64,000 bases of DNA, from positions 13,448,447-13,512,446 of the forward strand of contig OX459100.1 in assembly GCA_949775045.1 (NCBI GenBank), read 5' to 3'. Under the pieces are notes generated by a model. It had not been told where the DNA came from. It saw only the letters and a program-made list of their open reading frames with translations, and made no database searches. The translations under genes were made by a program, and so were the position numbers. Below, one piece after another: positions 33,118 to 43,953 of this stretch (the stretch's first letter is position 1; the number at the start of each line of letters is the position of its first letter). The DNA comes from Metridium senile (lineage: Eukaryota > Cnidaria > Anthozoa > Actiniaria > Metridiidae).

Positions 33118-35279
33118 ACCCGTTCTAGTGGACTCCCGTGGAGTTTATTGTCCCTAGGAATTAAGGGTAATTATGAATAAAGAAATGATTCCCACTGCAT
33201 TCATCCCTTCAAACTTGGTCACCGCTCAGAAGTGAAAGTGACTTTTTTGAGTTCTTCCACGAATTTCAAGCAAGTGCATGTATGACGGATTCACCGATCC
33301 GGTTGTAATTGTTCCGAAAGACTTGTAAAGACAGCTAGATCGATTAGCTCACCCGAAATTACAACCAGTACAGTCAGTAAAGCTGTTTACACGCAGTGTA
33401 GCTAGTTGATCCAGTAAAACCACTACTGCCTGAATCCCAAGGTTTTAGAGGAAACTACGTTTGTAGACTCCTTGTACTTTTGGTCAGATAATTCGGTAAA
33501 AGGTTTTTTTTGATGATTTTGTAACGGATGAACAGCTTCTTACACGTGTTAGTTCAGGATGTAAATGGTTAGTACTATTTCACTATTTAGCGTCTCAGAA
33601 TTTACAGTTGTTCTCTAGTGAAATGATTCCTTCGACAAGACACACCGTTTGACGAACATTATCAGTGCTAGTTTTTTTTATATTTCAATATTGTTTAGAG
33701 TTCAGATTTTACAATTTTCTCTTAGCTAGCGTAATGATTCACTCGGTAGATAACCGTTTGATAAATACTAATGAGACGTTTAATTTAGTATGTATTGTTT
33801 GGAGATCGGAATTCAAAACTATTCGTTTGGCATAGGACTCGACATTTTGGAACTGAATAAAATTTAGCTGAGCCCAGTCACAATGGCAAGGTATCCACTT
33901 TGTTAATTGGATGTGCAACCCCACTTGGGCCAGTGAGAAGGTGGACACAATTTGTTGTGATAGGGATTATTCTTTTTACAAATCTCCAATTGCAAAGGTT
34001 TACGTAATCATGAACAGGGACATCTCCGTGATGAAATAACCAATGGGTTTCTCGCTTGGAAGGATGAACGCCATGTGCGAATATCTCTCGCATCAGACGC
34101 TTCGGGATCCGGATTATGAACTTTGGTTACCTTGTATGAGATCATAACCACGTCTGATTATTGAAATGACATTATTAAAAAAAAAAAACAATCTTTTGCG
34201 CGTATTCTTCTAAACCTACCAAAACTATTTGACATGAAGATTATCCAGGTTTATCTTGGTTGATTTTGGTTATCAAATTATGCTAAAACAAATGACAAAA
34301 ACATTGTTTCAACTTTGTTTCATCGAGTGTCAAGTGCATGGATTTGGCGGGCACCATTTTGACTGTCTATTACGGGGACAGCTAACTTTTTTTGATTTCC
34401 CTACCCCCGGTAAGTTGTTGGTTGTTGACACAAAGTTCGTAGTTACCCACGAGAGGGTCAGTAGACCTTGGTACCCTCACCTGACAACCACGGACCAATC
34501 AGAGCGACGCTTAACGTATCGATGGCGTGAGCGCAGCAGGAAACCCCAGGTACGCATGAAACGAAAGAAAAAATTGAAACATTTCAATAAAAACCGTGCA
34601 TTATCTTTTGGGATATTGAACAAATCGGAGGGCTATTTGTAGTAATTTGTAGAGTGGTTCTCGCTGAGTGTAGTGGTGTTAATTTTTTGATGATTAGTGC
34701 AGGATAAGTGTTAGTTTTTGTGGTCCGAGTGAAAGTGGTGGTTTCAGAAGTCTTCAGCCTTGACTTCGTCTTCAGCCTTGACTTCGTCTTGAACTGGATG
34801 CGACCTTTTTTCAACTCGTTGAAAAAAGAAAAGCGAAAAACGCGCAATTTAAGGCACCTAGAAAGCTGGAAACCGGCTCAAAATGTTCATTAACTCAAAG
34901 TGTTAATTAATTTGATAGTCATTTTTCAAGACTTTATTCCACTTTTTTCGACTTTTCGTTTTTCCCTTTATTCCACTTTTTTCGACTTTTCGTTTTTCCC
35001 CAATGGTCCTTAAAAAAACTGCCAACTCGCCACAGGAAGCCCACATCTAGTTTTCGCTCGCTAATTTCGCTCGTTCGATATATATACGCGCGCGTTCTAA
35101 AAACGAAATTAAAAATTCGATTTAAAAAATCGCCTGTTTCTGGATCCTGGGGTGCCTGTGGTTTTACCATGTTTACTGTATGTCACATCACAAAGTTAAT
35201 GTTAGTGAAAGTGGTTTCTCTCTTGTACATCCATTACTACAAGCAGAACAATCTCCTCAATTAAATTTCTCTTTTATTA
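33118..35279. other. Intergenic, no gene supported
   Basis: Open frames around 33739-34093 (-) and 34256-34642 (+) have no recognisable motifs. 34932-34999 is a 34-bp unit (TTTATTCCACTTTTTTCGAC...) duplicated in tandem, and 34755-34790 an 18-bp tandem pair (CTTCAGCCTTGACTTCGT). Confidence 0.5.
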
Positions 35280-36502
35280 ATGTTTAGTACAAATACCAAC
35301 GCTGATAAAAGCGCTAGAAAGTGTCGACAAAATGGTAAGTTTAGCTTTCTTGTTCATGTTTGTTTTCAATATGGCGGCCGAAGTGTTCAGTCCTTTGTTT
35401 ATTTGCAAAGGAACTCACTGATAGTACAGAATAGCTATGGTGTTTTTTACTCAAAACGCATGAAAAGTGATAAGGTTAGCAATGTACAACAGTTATAAAA
35501 CAAAAATCATACTAAATCATTTCTTTCGATAAACGGAGACTTATTCAATCGGATATAAAAAGCTTACTAACTAATTTCGCGAGTAACTAATATGGAGGCG
35601 GAGCATGCAAAACAATCCTCTTCGTCTTTATTATAATAGATGCTAGGATAATTTTGCGCACACATTGAAGTTTATTGAATAAAAAGACTAAATAATGTGT
35701 AATTTCAAAACAATAATACTTGCTATAATTAATTATTATTGGTTAGTTTTTTTTATAACACTTGCGCAAGCTGATTGGCTAAGAGCTATGTTGAATAAGA
35801 GGACAGACACATGGAATGGCGTCATTTTTGGCTATTGACAATAGATTACGTCATCGTGTCACGCAACACTTGCAAAGTCAAAGGAAAGTTTGCGATGTAC
35901 ACTACGCTACGCTCGTGGTTCTACTTGAGTTTTGAAAATTTTTTGACGCCATCTATGATCAATAACAGGACAGACAATGAAAAACTATATACGATTTGTT
36001 AAATATTCTTTTATATTGCTTTTTTTATGATATTGGTATAAAACAAACAACCTCATATATTTATCCATTTTTTTTGTTATTTCAGATGACAAAAAGTATG
36101 CTTTTGCAACAAGGTAAATAACAGAAAATAATTGAAATTTATGATACAACTTGACACAAATATATGCATCATATTTTCTAAATAATTGTTTTTTCTTTCT
36201 TTTTAGTATACAGAGTGGTGAATGTGCCTTCTGCCTTCAGACGCCTTGTGTGATTTTGGCTGGTCCAATGCAACCCAGAGGACAGCCATTGTCAACAAAT
36301 CATGCAAGGCGCCTGAAGGAATACAGATATTTTTATGGTCGCCTGAACAAGAAAGGTCCTGATATACTTAGAGACAAAACAGGAGCTGGGGTGGCATATT
36401 AATGAGTTAAGAGACGTGATGCCTTTTTGTGTTGTTAATGATGTAAGAAAAAGATGGGCGAATCCTCCCCACATTCCATATATGGGTCATAAACGTGCAT
36501 AA
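35280..36502 (+). pseudogene. Three-exon small CxxC protein gene, probably just broken
   Basis: Exons 35280-35334, 36086-36113 and 36207-36402 join in consistent phases (1, then 2) with good donors (GGTAAGT, GGTAAAT) and acceptors (TTTCAG, TTTTAG). The product is about 92 aa: MFSTNTNADKSARKCR, a DKKYAFATS link, then SGECAFCLQTPCVI with three cysteines, and a basic ARRLKEYRYFYGRLNKKG segment. The stop at 36400-36402 is early: one frame over, codons continue as NELRDVMPFCVVNDVRKRWA and NPPHIPYMGHKRA to a TAA at 36500-36502. A one-base frameshift therefore probably removed the C-terminus. The cysteine/basic/PYMGH layout recurs, from memory, in uncharacterised cnidarian proteins with a P2X7-tail-like domain. 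Function unknown. Confidence 0.6.
35755..35925 (+). repeat. Dispersed repeat shared with 15625-15800
   Basis: Lies in the first intron of the small CxxC gene. See the partner copy for the shared motifs; there is no coding potential. Confidence 0.6.
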
Positions 36503-36639
36503 TGTTATAAATCATGCATTGTAAAGAATATTTAACAATTATTCGCCAAAGAAGGGATGAATATAGATTAATGACAACAATGACAGAGTCAGTGTTATTA
36601 TTCAGTGAGACTCGAGTCTGAGGAAAATAATTGTCTTAG

Positions 36640-36960
36640 TATAAATACTTAAAAAATTCATGAATAATTAATGAGACATTTTCAAAAGAAACCATGACCA
36701 TGACGAGTGTTGTAAATCTGATACAACACTAGTGTTGTATATCCTGATTTGCATAAGTTTTAACTGGTAATCTTACGGCAAAATTTATTTTAATCTTGAA
36801 AAGTTTGGTCAAATATGAAAGAGCTTACCTAGACATTTTTTAAGTAGTTTACAACATGAGCGGCCGTGTTGTATCGGCGATACAATCGCGCGCCTTCGGC
36901 TTGCGATTGTATCTGCCGATACAACACGGCCGCTCATGTTGTAAACACTACAAATGTGAT
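36640..36960. mobile_element. Foldback element with 100-bp palindrome (family copy 1)
   Basis: 36847-36946 is a near-perfect palindrome with 42-bp arms beginning GTTTACAACATGAGCGGCCG and a CCTTCGG-type loop. The 200 bp to its left (TTCATGAATAATTAATGAG, CTGATTTGCATAAGTTT, AAATATGAAAGAGCT) match, in reverse orientation, the sequence beside the hairpin at 60091-60187. The two are thus members of one family; ends are only approximate. Confidence 0.7.
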
Positions 36961-37539
36961 TATTTTAAACTGAAAATATCAAGCCTTTTTTCAAAAGAAA
37001 CTGACCATTTCTTATTTTATTTTTATTTTTAAAAGCATGCAAAAAGCTGTCAGTGAAGAATTGTCAGAAGTTCTTGAACCAATCAGCACTCTATAATCAC
37101 CTGCATATTTATACTGAAGTGTAATATTTATTACATAGGAATATCAAAATCAACAATCTAAATTGCCCACTTGTGCTAAAGTATAGATTTGAGACTGACT
37201 CATATATTGGAAATGGAGAGGATATAGTTAATAGCCACCTTTTTCTTTATCTTCATTTCTACAATGAGCTTTTTTAATAATATTTTATCAAAGTTTGCAA
37301 TAGATCTAGTCTCCCCCGCAGCCATTTTTAGTCTCGTTCCACTCCCTTATGTTCCACTTTTTTTGACTATGAAATGACTATTTATTGTGCAATATTGACC
37401 AATGCTAACATTACAAACACCTTACTCAGTCATGGTGGTCAAGGTAAATGACCAGAACATCTGAAATATTTTTCAATAACAAGTCAATAAATAATCAATC
37501 AATAATCACAAGAAAATAAAGCTACAATTTCATGCTATA

Positions 37540-37908
37540 ATGTGTTTATAAGCATTGAACACATGAAATTCTGTCTTTTAAATGTTCGTTCAATTAAAAA
37601 TAAATCTCTTTTAATTAAAGATTATGTTGTTGAACGAGATATTGATATTTTTGCTATAACTGAAACCTGGCTTAAAGATACTGATTCTGACTTTGCTGTG
37701 CGTGATATTTGTCCTACTGGTTATTTGTTTTCCCATGTTCCTCGTCTAAATCGTACTGGTGGTGGTGGTGGTGTTGGTGTTATGTATAGAAACAGTTTGA
37801 AAATTAACCATCACATAACAATATCTTACACATCTTTTGAATTTATGGAACTGTTACTTCGTCATCAATTGTCTGCTTATCGTATTTTATTGTTTATCGT
37901 CCACCCTC
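37540..37908 (+). pseudogene. Non-LTR retrotransposon endonuclease, N-terminal half
   Basis: FCLLNVRSIKNKSLLIKDYV, DIFAITETWL and GGGVGVMYR are the opening motifs of the endonuclease/exonuclease/phosphatase domain of CR1/L2-type LINEs (NVRS metal-binding Asn, TETWL catalytic Glu). A one-base deletion near 37888 shifts the frame just before YRPPS. The domain stops at CCACCCTC (37901-37908), where the 5.3-kb element begins, and resumes with SSNSLTFFDDFS at 43173. Confidence 0.85.
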
Positions 37909-38229
37909 GTGGGTTGTCCAATACACTCGCATCGACTCGAATCGAAAAATTCAATTTTCGAATCGTATCTATCCGTGATGTCATGAAATCAATTTTAGTT
38001 AGAATATATGAATGTTAAGTCAAATTCAGAAGTCATGAAGTTATGATAATTGACTTATATATTTAATTCATTGACTTCAAAGTCAATCCTTGATGATGTT
38101 ACAAAATAGCACCGTTTACCTAGTTGTTAATTAATAACCGAAGATAGCACTCATAAATCTTGATTATGTTGAAAAATAGCGTTTAGAGTAACTATTTTAT
38201 CTAATTGAGGTTAATCAATAACCAAGGAT

Positions 38230-40400
38230 AGCATTGACACTTAGTCAAATAGTGGGTCTTAAAAACTTTAGCAATTCGATCGAATCGATGGATTCGATCG
38301 AATGGTGACTATGTTAGCCCCTACCTCAATGACTACAGAATAATTGAAAAACATTTGTGGAATGCTCAATGTTACCTACTTGTTGATGAATAACCGAGGA
38401 TAGCACTCATACATGTTGGTATAGAGGGCCTTAAAACTTTAACCATTCGATCGAATCGAACGATTCGAATATTTCTATTACCAATCGAAAATAAAAAGTC
38501 GATTTGTTAATGAATAACTAGGTAAAGCACTCATTGATGTTATTACATAATAACCTGATGTTTCATTTCCCGCAAAGCATTGTGATTGTTATTTTAGATT
38601 GCATGACACCGAAGATTCTATTGATACACGTTCTCGTACAGAAGGCCTTAAAACTTTAACCATTCGATCGAATCGAACGATTCGAATATTTCTATTACCA
38701 ATCGAAAATAAAAAGTCCATTTGTTAATCAATAACTAAGTAAGGCACTCATTGATGTTGTTATATCATAACTTCATTATTGATCTTCCGCTTACTTGTCA
38801 ATCAATAACCCCCCTCCCCCCCAGCAAAAAAAAAAGGGCCTAAAGACTCTAGCAATTCGATCGAATCGATCGATTCGAACGAATGGAGACTATGTTGGCC
38901 CCTACCTCAATGACTACAGAATAATTGAAAAACATTTGTGGAATCCTCAATGTTACGTACTTGCATGTTAATGAATAACCGAGGATAGCACTCATACATG
39001 TTCGTATAGAGGGCCTTAAAACTTTAACCATTCGATCGAATCGAACGATTCGAATATTTGTATTACCAATCGAAAAAAAAAAGTCGATTTGTCAATGAAT
39101 AACTAGGTAAAGCACTCATTGATGTTATTATATAAGAACCTGATGTTTAATTACCCGCAAAGCATTGTGGTTCTTGTTTTAGATGGCGTGGTATAGAGGG
39201 CCTTAAAACTTTAACCATTCGATCGAATCGAACGATTCGAATATTTCTATTACCAATCGAAAATAAAAAGTCGATTTGTCAATGAATAACTAGGTAAAGC
39301 ACTCATTGATGTTATTATATAAGAACCTGATGTTTAATTTCCCGCAAAGCATTGTGGTTCTTGTTTTAGATGGCGTGGTATAGAGGGCCTTAAAACTTTA
39401 ACCATTCGATCGAATCGAACGATTCGAATATTTGTATTACCAGTCGAAAAGAAAAAGTCGATTTGTTAATGAATAACTAGGTAAAGCACTTATTGATGTT
39501 ATTACATAATAACCTTATGTTTCATTTCCCGCAAAGCATTGTGATTGTTATTTTAGATTGCATGACACCGAAGATTCTATTGATACAAGTTCTCGTACAG
39601 AGGGCCTTAAAACTTTAACCATTCGATCGAATCGAACGAATCGAATATTTGTATTACCAGTCGAAAATAAAAAGTCGATTTGTTAATCAATAACTACTTA
39701 AAGCACTCATTGATATTGTTATATGATTACTTTTATCGATGTTCCGCTTATTGTGAATCAATAACCCAGGATAGCATTCGTACATGTTCGTATAGAGGGC
39801 CTTAAAACTTTAACCATTCGATCGAATCGAACGATTCGAATATTTCTATTACCAATCGAAAAGAAAAAGTCGATTTGTTAATAAATAACTAGGTAAAGCA
39901 CTCATTGATGTTATTATATAAGAACCTGATGTTTAATTACCAGCAAAGCATTGTGGTTCTTGTTTTAGATGGCGTGGTATAGAGGGCCTTAAAACTTTAA
40001 CCATTCGATCGAATCGAACGATTCGAATATTTCTATTACCAATCGAAAAGAAAAAGTCGATTTGTTAATAAATAACTAGGTAAAGCACTCATTGATGTTA
40101 CTATATAAGAACCTGATGTTTAATTTCCCGCAAAGCATTGTGGTTCTTGTTTTAGATGGCGTGGTATAGAGGGCCTTAAAACTTTAACCATTCGATCGAA
40201 TCGAACGATTCGAATATTTCTATTACCAGTCGAAAATATTAAGTCGATTTGTTAATCAATTACGACATTGAGCATTCCTTGAATTTCTGAAATAATAACC
40301 TGAAGAGAGGTCTTGTAACTATATCCATTCGATCGAATCGAACGATTCGAATATTTCTGTTACCAATCGAATATAAAAATTCGATTCGTTATTTACTAAC
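38230..40400 (+). repeat. Array of about 12 units with palindromic iteron core
   Basis: Units of roughly 135-218 bp (mostly about 190) each carry CTTTAACCATTCGATCGAAT followed by CGAACGATTCGAATATTT, TATTACCAATCGAAAA and TCGATTTGTTAATNAATAAC. Cores start near 38271, 38444, 38655, 38848, 39024, 39214, 39397, 39615, 39813, 40005, 40190 and 40325. Cores 1 and 4 differ (CGAATCGATNGATTCG) and are followed by a shared GACTATGTTNGCCCCTACC, so a higher-order unit exists. The core is close to self-complementary and matches CGAATCG boxes in the terminal inverted repeats. Confidence 0.9.
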
Positions 40401-40511
40401 ACAATTGAGTATTGATTTACTTTCTGAAACAATAATCTAAAGAGAGGACTTATAATACTTTGAATTATAGGACATTGATTCGGATATGGTTAGTAACAGT
40501 CGAAGATAAGA

Positions 40512-40512
40512 C

Positions 40513-40552
<40 letters not shown>

Positions 40553-40844
40553 ACTCCCTTATATTTACTATACGGGGACGTTCCGCCAAATAGGGTATGG
40601 TTTTTTGCCTTGGCGTCTTGAATAGGGTATACAATTTAGCCAAATTTGCCTTAAATTGCCTTACCTAGGGTATACAATTTCCCCCTTGAGTCTTGGATAG
40701 GGTCTACTTTTTACCAATTTGTCTTGAAATAGGGTACATATTTTTAGGATTCTGCTGTCTTAAATAGGGTCAGGGTTTAGAGGTACCAGCGGAACGTCCC
40801 CGTCAGAAACTGGGTCAAGTACCCCCCCCCCCCCCCCCCCCGGG
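40512..40844. mobile_element. 333-bp MITE with poly-G/poly-C ends, 8-bp TSD
   Basis: Left end CCCGGGGG... contains a G run of about 37 bases, then GTACTCCC and GGGGACGTTCCGCC. The right end has GGCGGAACGTCCCC-type sequence inverted, GGGTCAAGTACC and a C run ending CGGG. AGATAAGA flanks both sides (40504-40511 and 40845-40852), an 8-bp target duplication as in hAT elements. The interior repeats TAGGGTA(T/C). It is nested in the 5.3-kb element, so is younger than it. Confidence 0.85.
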
Positions 40845-41004
40845 AGATAAGAACGCAGTAGCTATTTTACCTTACCCGTACACGGAGGTGTATATACGTG
40901 AGTGAAAAGTATATAGATTTTCAGAGTCATTTTGTATTATTTCAGTAAAGTAGATACAATATATTTGGTTAAATCTACTAAGCGATTATCGTAAGGTATA
41001 TGAA

Positions 41005-41505
41005 ACTAATTCTGTAATTATGCAAGTGTGTATACGTACATAGTAGATGAACGACTCATTTCGCGATAGTTAGAATGTTCTTCAACTTGATTGTACACGA
41101 CTGTAAACGTGACGAACTTATATTAGGACTTCCATGAAATTAATTACAACTTCAATAGTATTGTATACAATAAGAAAGCCTAAAAAGAGATATTTGTTGT
41201 TTACTTAGTTTGAAGAATGATTATTTATCTATTATTTTTAATAATAAATTATTCTATTAGTAATCTCTTATTAATTAATCTCTTTGAAATACCCTTTTAT
41301 CAATTGAAAGTGAGAAATTATTGTTTAGATCTTTAAAGCTATTCTTGTTTTCATAAAGTTGTAATTTATGCATTATGTCATGGAAGTCCGAATATTAAGT
41401 GCGTGACATTTACAGTCGTGAACGATGTAGTTGAAGACAATTATAATTCTCGCCAAAGGACTCGTTTACGTAGTACATGTATATACAGATTTGCAGAATT
41501 ACTGT
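41005..41505. mobile_element. About 500-bp foldback element
   Basis: The two outer 130 bp are inverted copies: left CTGTAATTATGCAAGTGTG, CACGACTGTAAACGTGACG and GGACTTCCATGA; right TCATGGAAGTCC, TTTACAGTCGTGAACG and GCAGAATTACTG. The centre is AT-rich. Non-coding, nested within the 5.3-kb element; ends approximate. Confidence 0.7.
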
Positions 41506-41825
41506 GAATTAAGCCGGCCGAGACTGATTGGTTGAAGCATGAAAAATTGCCATAACTTTGTGGATAATCAAATCAACTTATTTCTTATTTATGCAATAAT
41601 TTCGTAATACAAATAGTTCTACTAGGGTTAAACTATAGAGAAATTCTATGTGGGGAACACTGCAAATTGTCTACCTTTCCTTTCTTTTGTCTCTGACTCC
41701 TCTGATTGGTTTAAAACTTTTAACTGTATACACTTATTTCAATTAAGTTTGTCACCCCCAAAAATAAAAGCCACAAAGGTGAGACCCAAAAGTACTGTGG
41801 GTACGTAATTTTTAACACACTAAAA

Positions 41826-42240
41826 ATGCCGCGAGCTATGAGTAAGGACTTGCGGATGAGAGCGGGTCGCCTCAGACAATTTTTTCCAATGTCTTCAAAA
41901 ACCATTGCTCGATTACTTGGAATATCAAAACACTCTGTAGTAAGATACAAAATGAGGCATTTTCAAAATGGAAATACACCACACAGGCTGAAACGCTTTG
42001 AAGACCAATAGGTTCGGTGTCTTTGACTGATCAAGAATAGGACGTTCTGGTCAAGAACATGCTTGAAAACCCGAAGAAGATGCTAGCAGAATTCATTAGA
42101 ACAAGAAGACGTTCGACAAGTTAGTGGGAGGACACTCGCTTTATATTATCATCTATTCACTATTTCTTTAAAAGGAATGGCATAACCCGTAAATAGACTA
42201 GGAATTACAGATTTGAATCTCATTTAAAGAAAGGGTGATT
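41826..42240 (+). pseudogene. Tc1/mariner-like transposase relic (HTH part)
   Basis: MPRAMSKDLRMRAGRLRQFF, SSKTIARLLGISKHSVVRY and HFQNGN read as a helix-turn-helix DNA-binding head. After a stop at 42009 the homologous protein continues in shifted frames as SLTDQEQDVLVKNMLENPKK, then IHYFFKRNGITRK, as in IS630/Tc1-type transposases with a DDE_3 domain. The catalytic DDE part is absent beyond about 42240. It carries stops and frameshifts. A Tc1-type enzyme would make TA duplications, so it is unlikely to have moved the surrounding element. Confidence 0.65.
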
Positions 42241-43164
42241 TTGCATGTAATCGCATTTACACGTTGAAATCGAAGGTAATACATAGGTGAGCTGATAATT
42301 CATGCAGAAACGTAATCAGCAAAAAGTATTATTTCATTCAAAAGATATATTTCTTTCGATTCTTCTTTTTTTCTATATCTTATTAGTAACCATACTACCC
42401 TGCTAACAGAGGATCCTGTAGACGTCTTCGGGAGCCTGTGTTAACAGTGAAGTATGGTACGATATTGATTAGTAATCATTAATGTAGTATTGTTCAGGTA
42501 TTTCTTTCAATATAGCCATGTCTTTTAAATACGAGGCCTTATGCAGCAGAATTCGAAGGTGCGATGTAAATAGGTAACAGCTAACACTAACATTTTATGC
42601 TCTGGTTTTTGTACTGAAATTTTAGTACTTTTTTAATGCTATTTTTTGATTGATAAGGTCAAATTAATTCACGTGAATGAATCTTGTAAAAGGCCGATTG
42701 AATTCTTAAGATTCTTCAGATACGAATCGAATTCTTCAGATACGAATCGAATTCCTCATCTACGAATCCATCGATTCGATCGATTGGAGTCCATCCGTGG
42801 GGTGATAATAAGGTAGCCTGCATAGCTTGCTCTTTGGGAAAAGGAGGGGGAGGGGAGGGGAGGGGGAGAGGAAGAGGAAAGAAAGGAGAGTAATGGACTG
42901 AACTCTTTTTCTCCCGGCATGCCTTTGCCACAGGAATCCCAATATAATAGAGTAGTTTGATGTTTGATTTAGTAAATGACTTTTGTCAGTTCGTGATTGA
43001 CTTTTATTGACTTTCTGAGGCCACATGGTAGGTGACTTGTATAAATGATGGTCAAAAATTATAAAATACAGGGATCCCAACCCCTTTTCATGCTTCACGA
43101 ATAGAGTCGAATGGAGTTTTGCAATTTTCGATTCGAGTCCAGTCGAGTATATTGGACATGTATG

Positions 43165-43580
43165 CCACCCTCTTCAAATAGCTTGACATTTTTTGATGAT
43201 TTCTCTGCTCTCTTGGAACGACTGGTTACGTCTTCTGGCAAACTGATAATTTCTGGGGATTTTAACTTTCATATCAGTGACACTAAAGATATTTATGCTA
43301 ATCGCTTTATGGATTCACTTGATTGTTTTAATTTGACTGTCCTTGATCCTGTTTCACCTACACATAAAAGTAATCAAGTTCTAGACTTAATTATTACAAG
43401 ATCTGAAGATAAATCTACGACAAATCTTACTATACACGATCCTGTTTTATCTGATCATTATGCTGTTCATTGTATGCTATCTATAAACAAGCCTATTCTC
43501 AAATCAAATCTTATCGCAGCTTCGTGCGAGCATCATGCTGATGCATCATGCTGATGCTCTCCGACAAGATATTATGGCCT
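43165..43580 (+). pseudogene. Non-LTR retrotransposon endonuclease, C-terminal half
   Basis: Continues the domain cut at 37908: SSNSLTFFDDFSALLERL, GKLIISGDFNFHISD (catalytic GDFN), THKSNQVLDLIIT and PVLSDHYAVHC (catalytic SDH). With 37540-37908 it makes one nearly complete AP-type endonuclease domain of a CR1/L2-like element. After about 43515 a small ATCATGCTGATGC duplication shifts the frame and ADALRQDIMASI follows, then the MITE at 43583. Confidence 0.85.
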
Positions 43581-43582
43581 CA

Positions 43583-43953
43583 ATCGCTCAAATTCTCACA
43601 CTAAATCGCATTCCCTTGTTGATACTCCGCAACACGAAAGCCAGATAGTTACCCTTTACGATTATCAAAAAATGTCTCATAAAAGTTATCCCCTCGAGAA
43701 ATAAATCCGGCGAGAATTTCAAATTACCGGCCATTTTGAATGGCTTCGTATGCGCGGCAGGGAGTTCTTGTGCATCTCGACGAGCGTGACAGCGCGGACG
43801 GCCTGGACTCTAGTCAAATCTCTCCCAGCTACCCCTCCCCCTACTCTACGAAATACAAGACTCAGTCACCCCGGGGAGGGCGATATTGATAAGTATTCTT
43901 TGTCATTCGCCGACCAATGAGGGAATGCGATTTAGTGTGAGAATTTGAGCGAT
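43583..43953. mobile_element. 371-bp MITE with 34-bp inverted ends
   Basis: ATCGCTCAAATTCTCACACT and the following AAATCGCATTCCCT at the left are repeated inverted at the right end. GC-richer interior with CCACTCC-type C runs and no gene. It lies inside the remains of the LINE. No clear target duplication. Confidence 0.8.

Larger units (their letters stand above)
37909..43164. mobile_element. Unclassified 5,256-bp DNA transposon with 8-bp TSD
   Basis: It interrupts a LINE endonuclease gene at codon YRPPS. CCACCCTC is present on both sides (37901-37908 and 43165-43172), so the insertion made an 8-bp target duplication. After six unmatched outer bases the ends share TGTCCAATA(C/T)ACTCG, then GACTCGAATCGAAAA, as inverted repeats of about 40 bp. 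The interior holds an array of about twelve palindrome-bearing units (38230-40400), further CGAATCG boxes near the right end (42716-42785, a 20-bp unit AGATACGAATCGAATTCTTC twice), a nested poly-G MITE, a long foldback and a decayed Tc1-like transposase. No intact transposase of its own is present. An 8-bp duplication fits hAT, P or KDZ-type elements, but the termini match none I recognise. Confidence 0.8.

Noticed and set aside
38230..40400. Regularly spaced palindromic repeats resembling a CRISPR array
   Set aside because: Units are about 190 bp, the spacers are themselves repeated, and the genome is eukaryotic; it is an iteron/satellite array inside a transposon.
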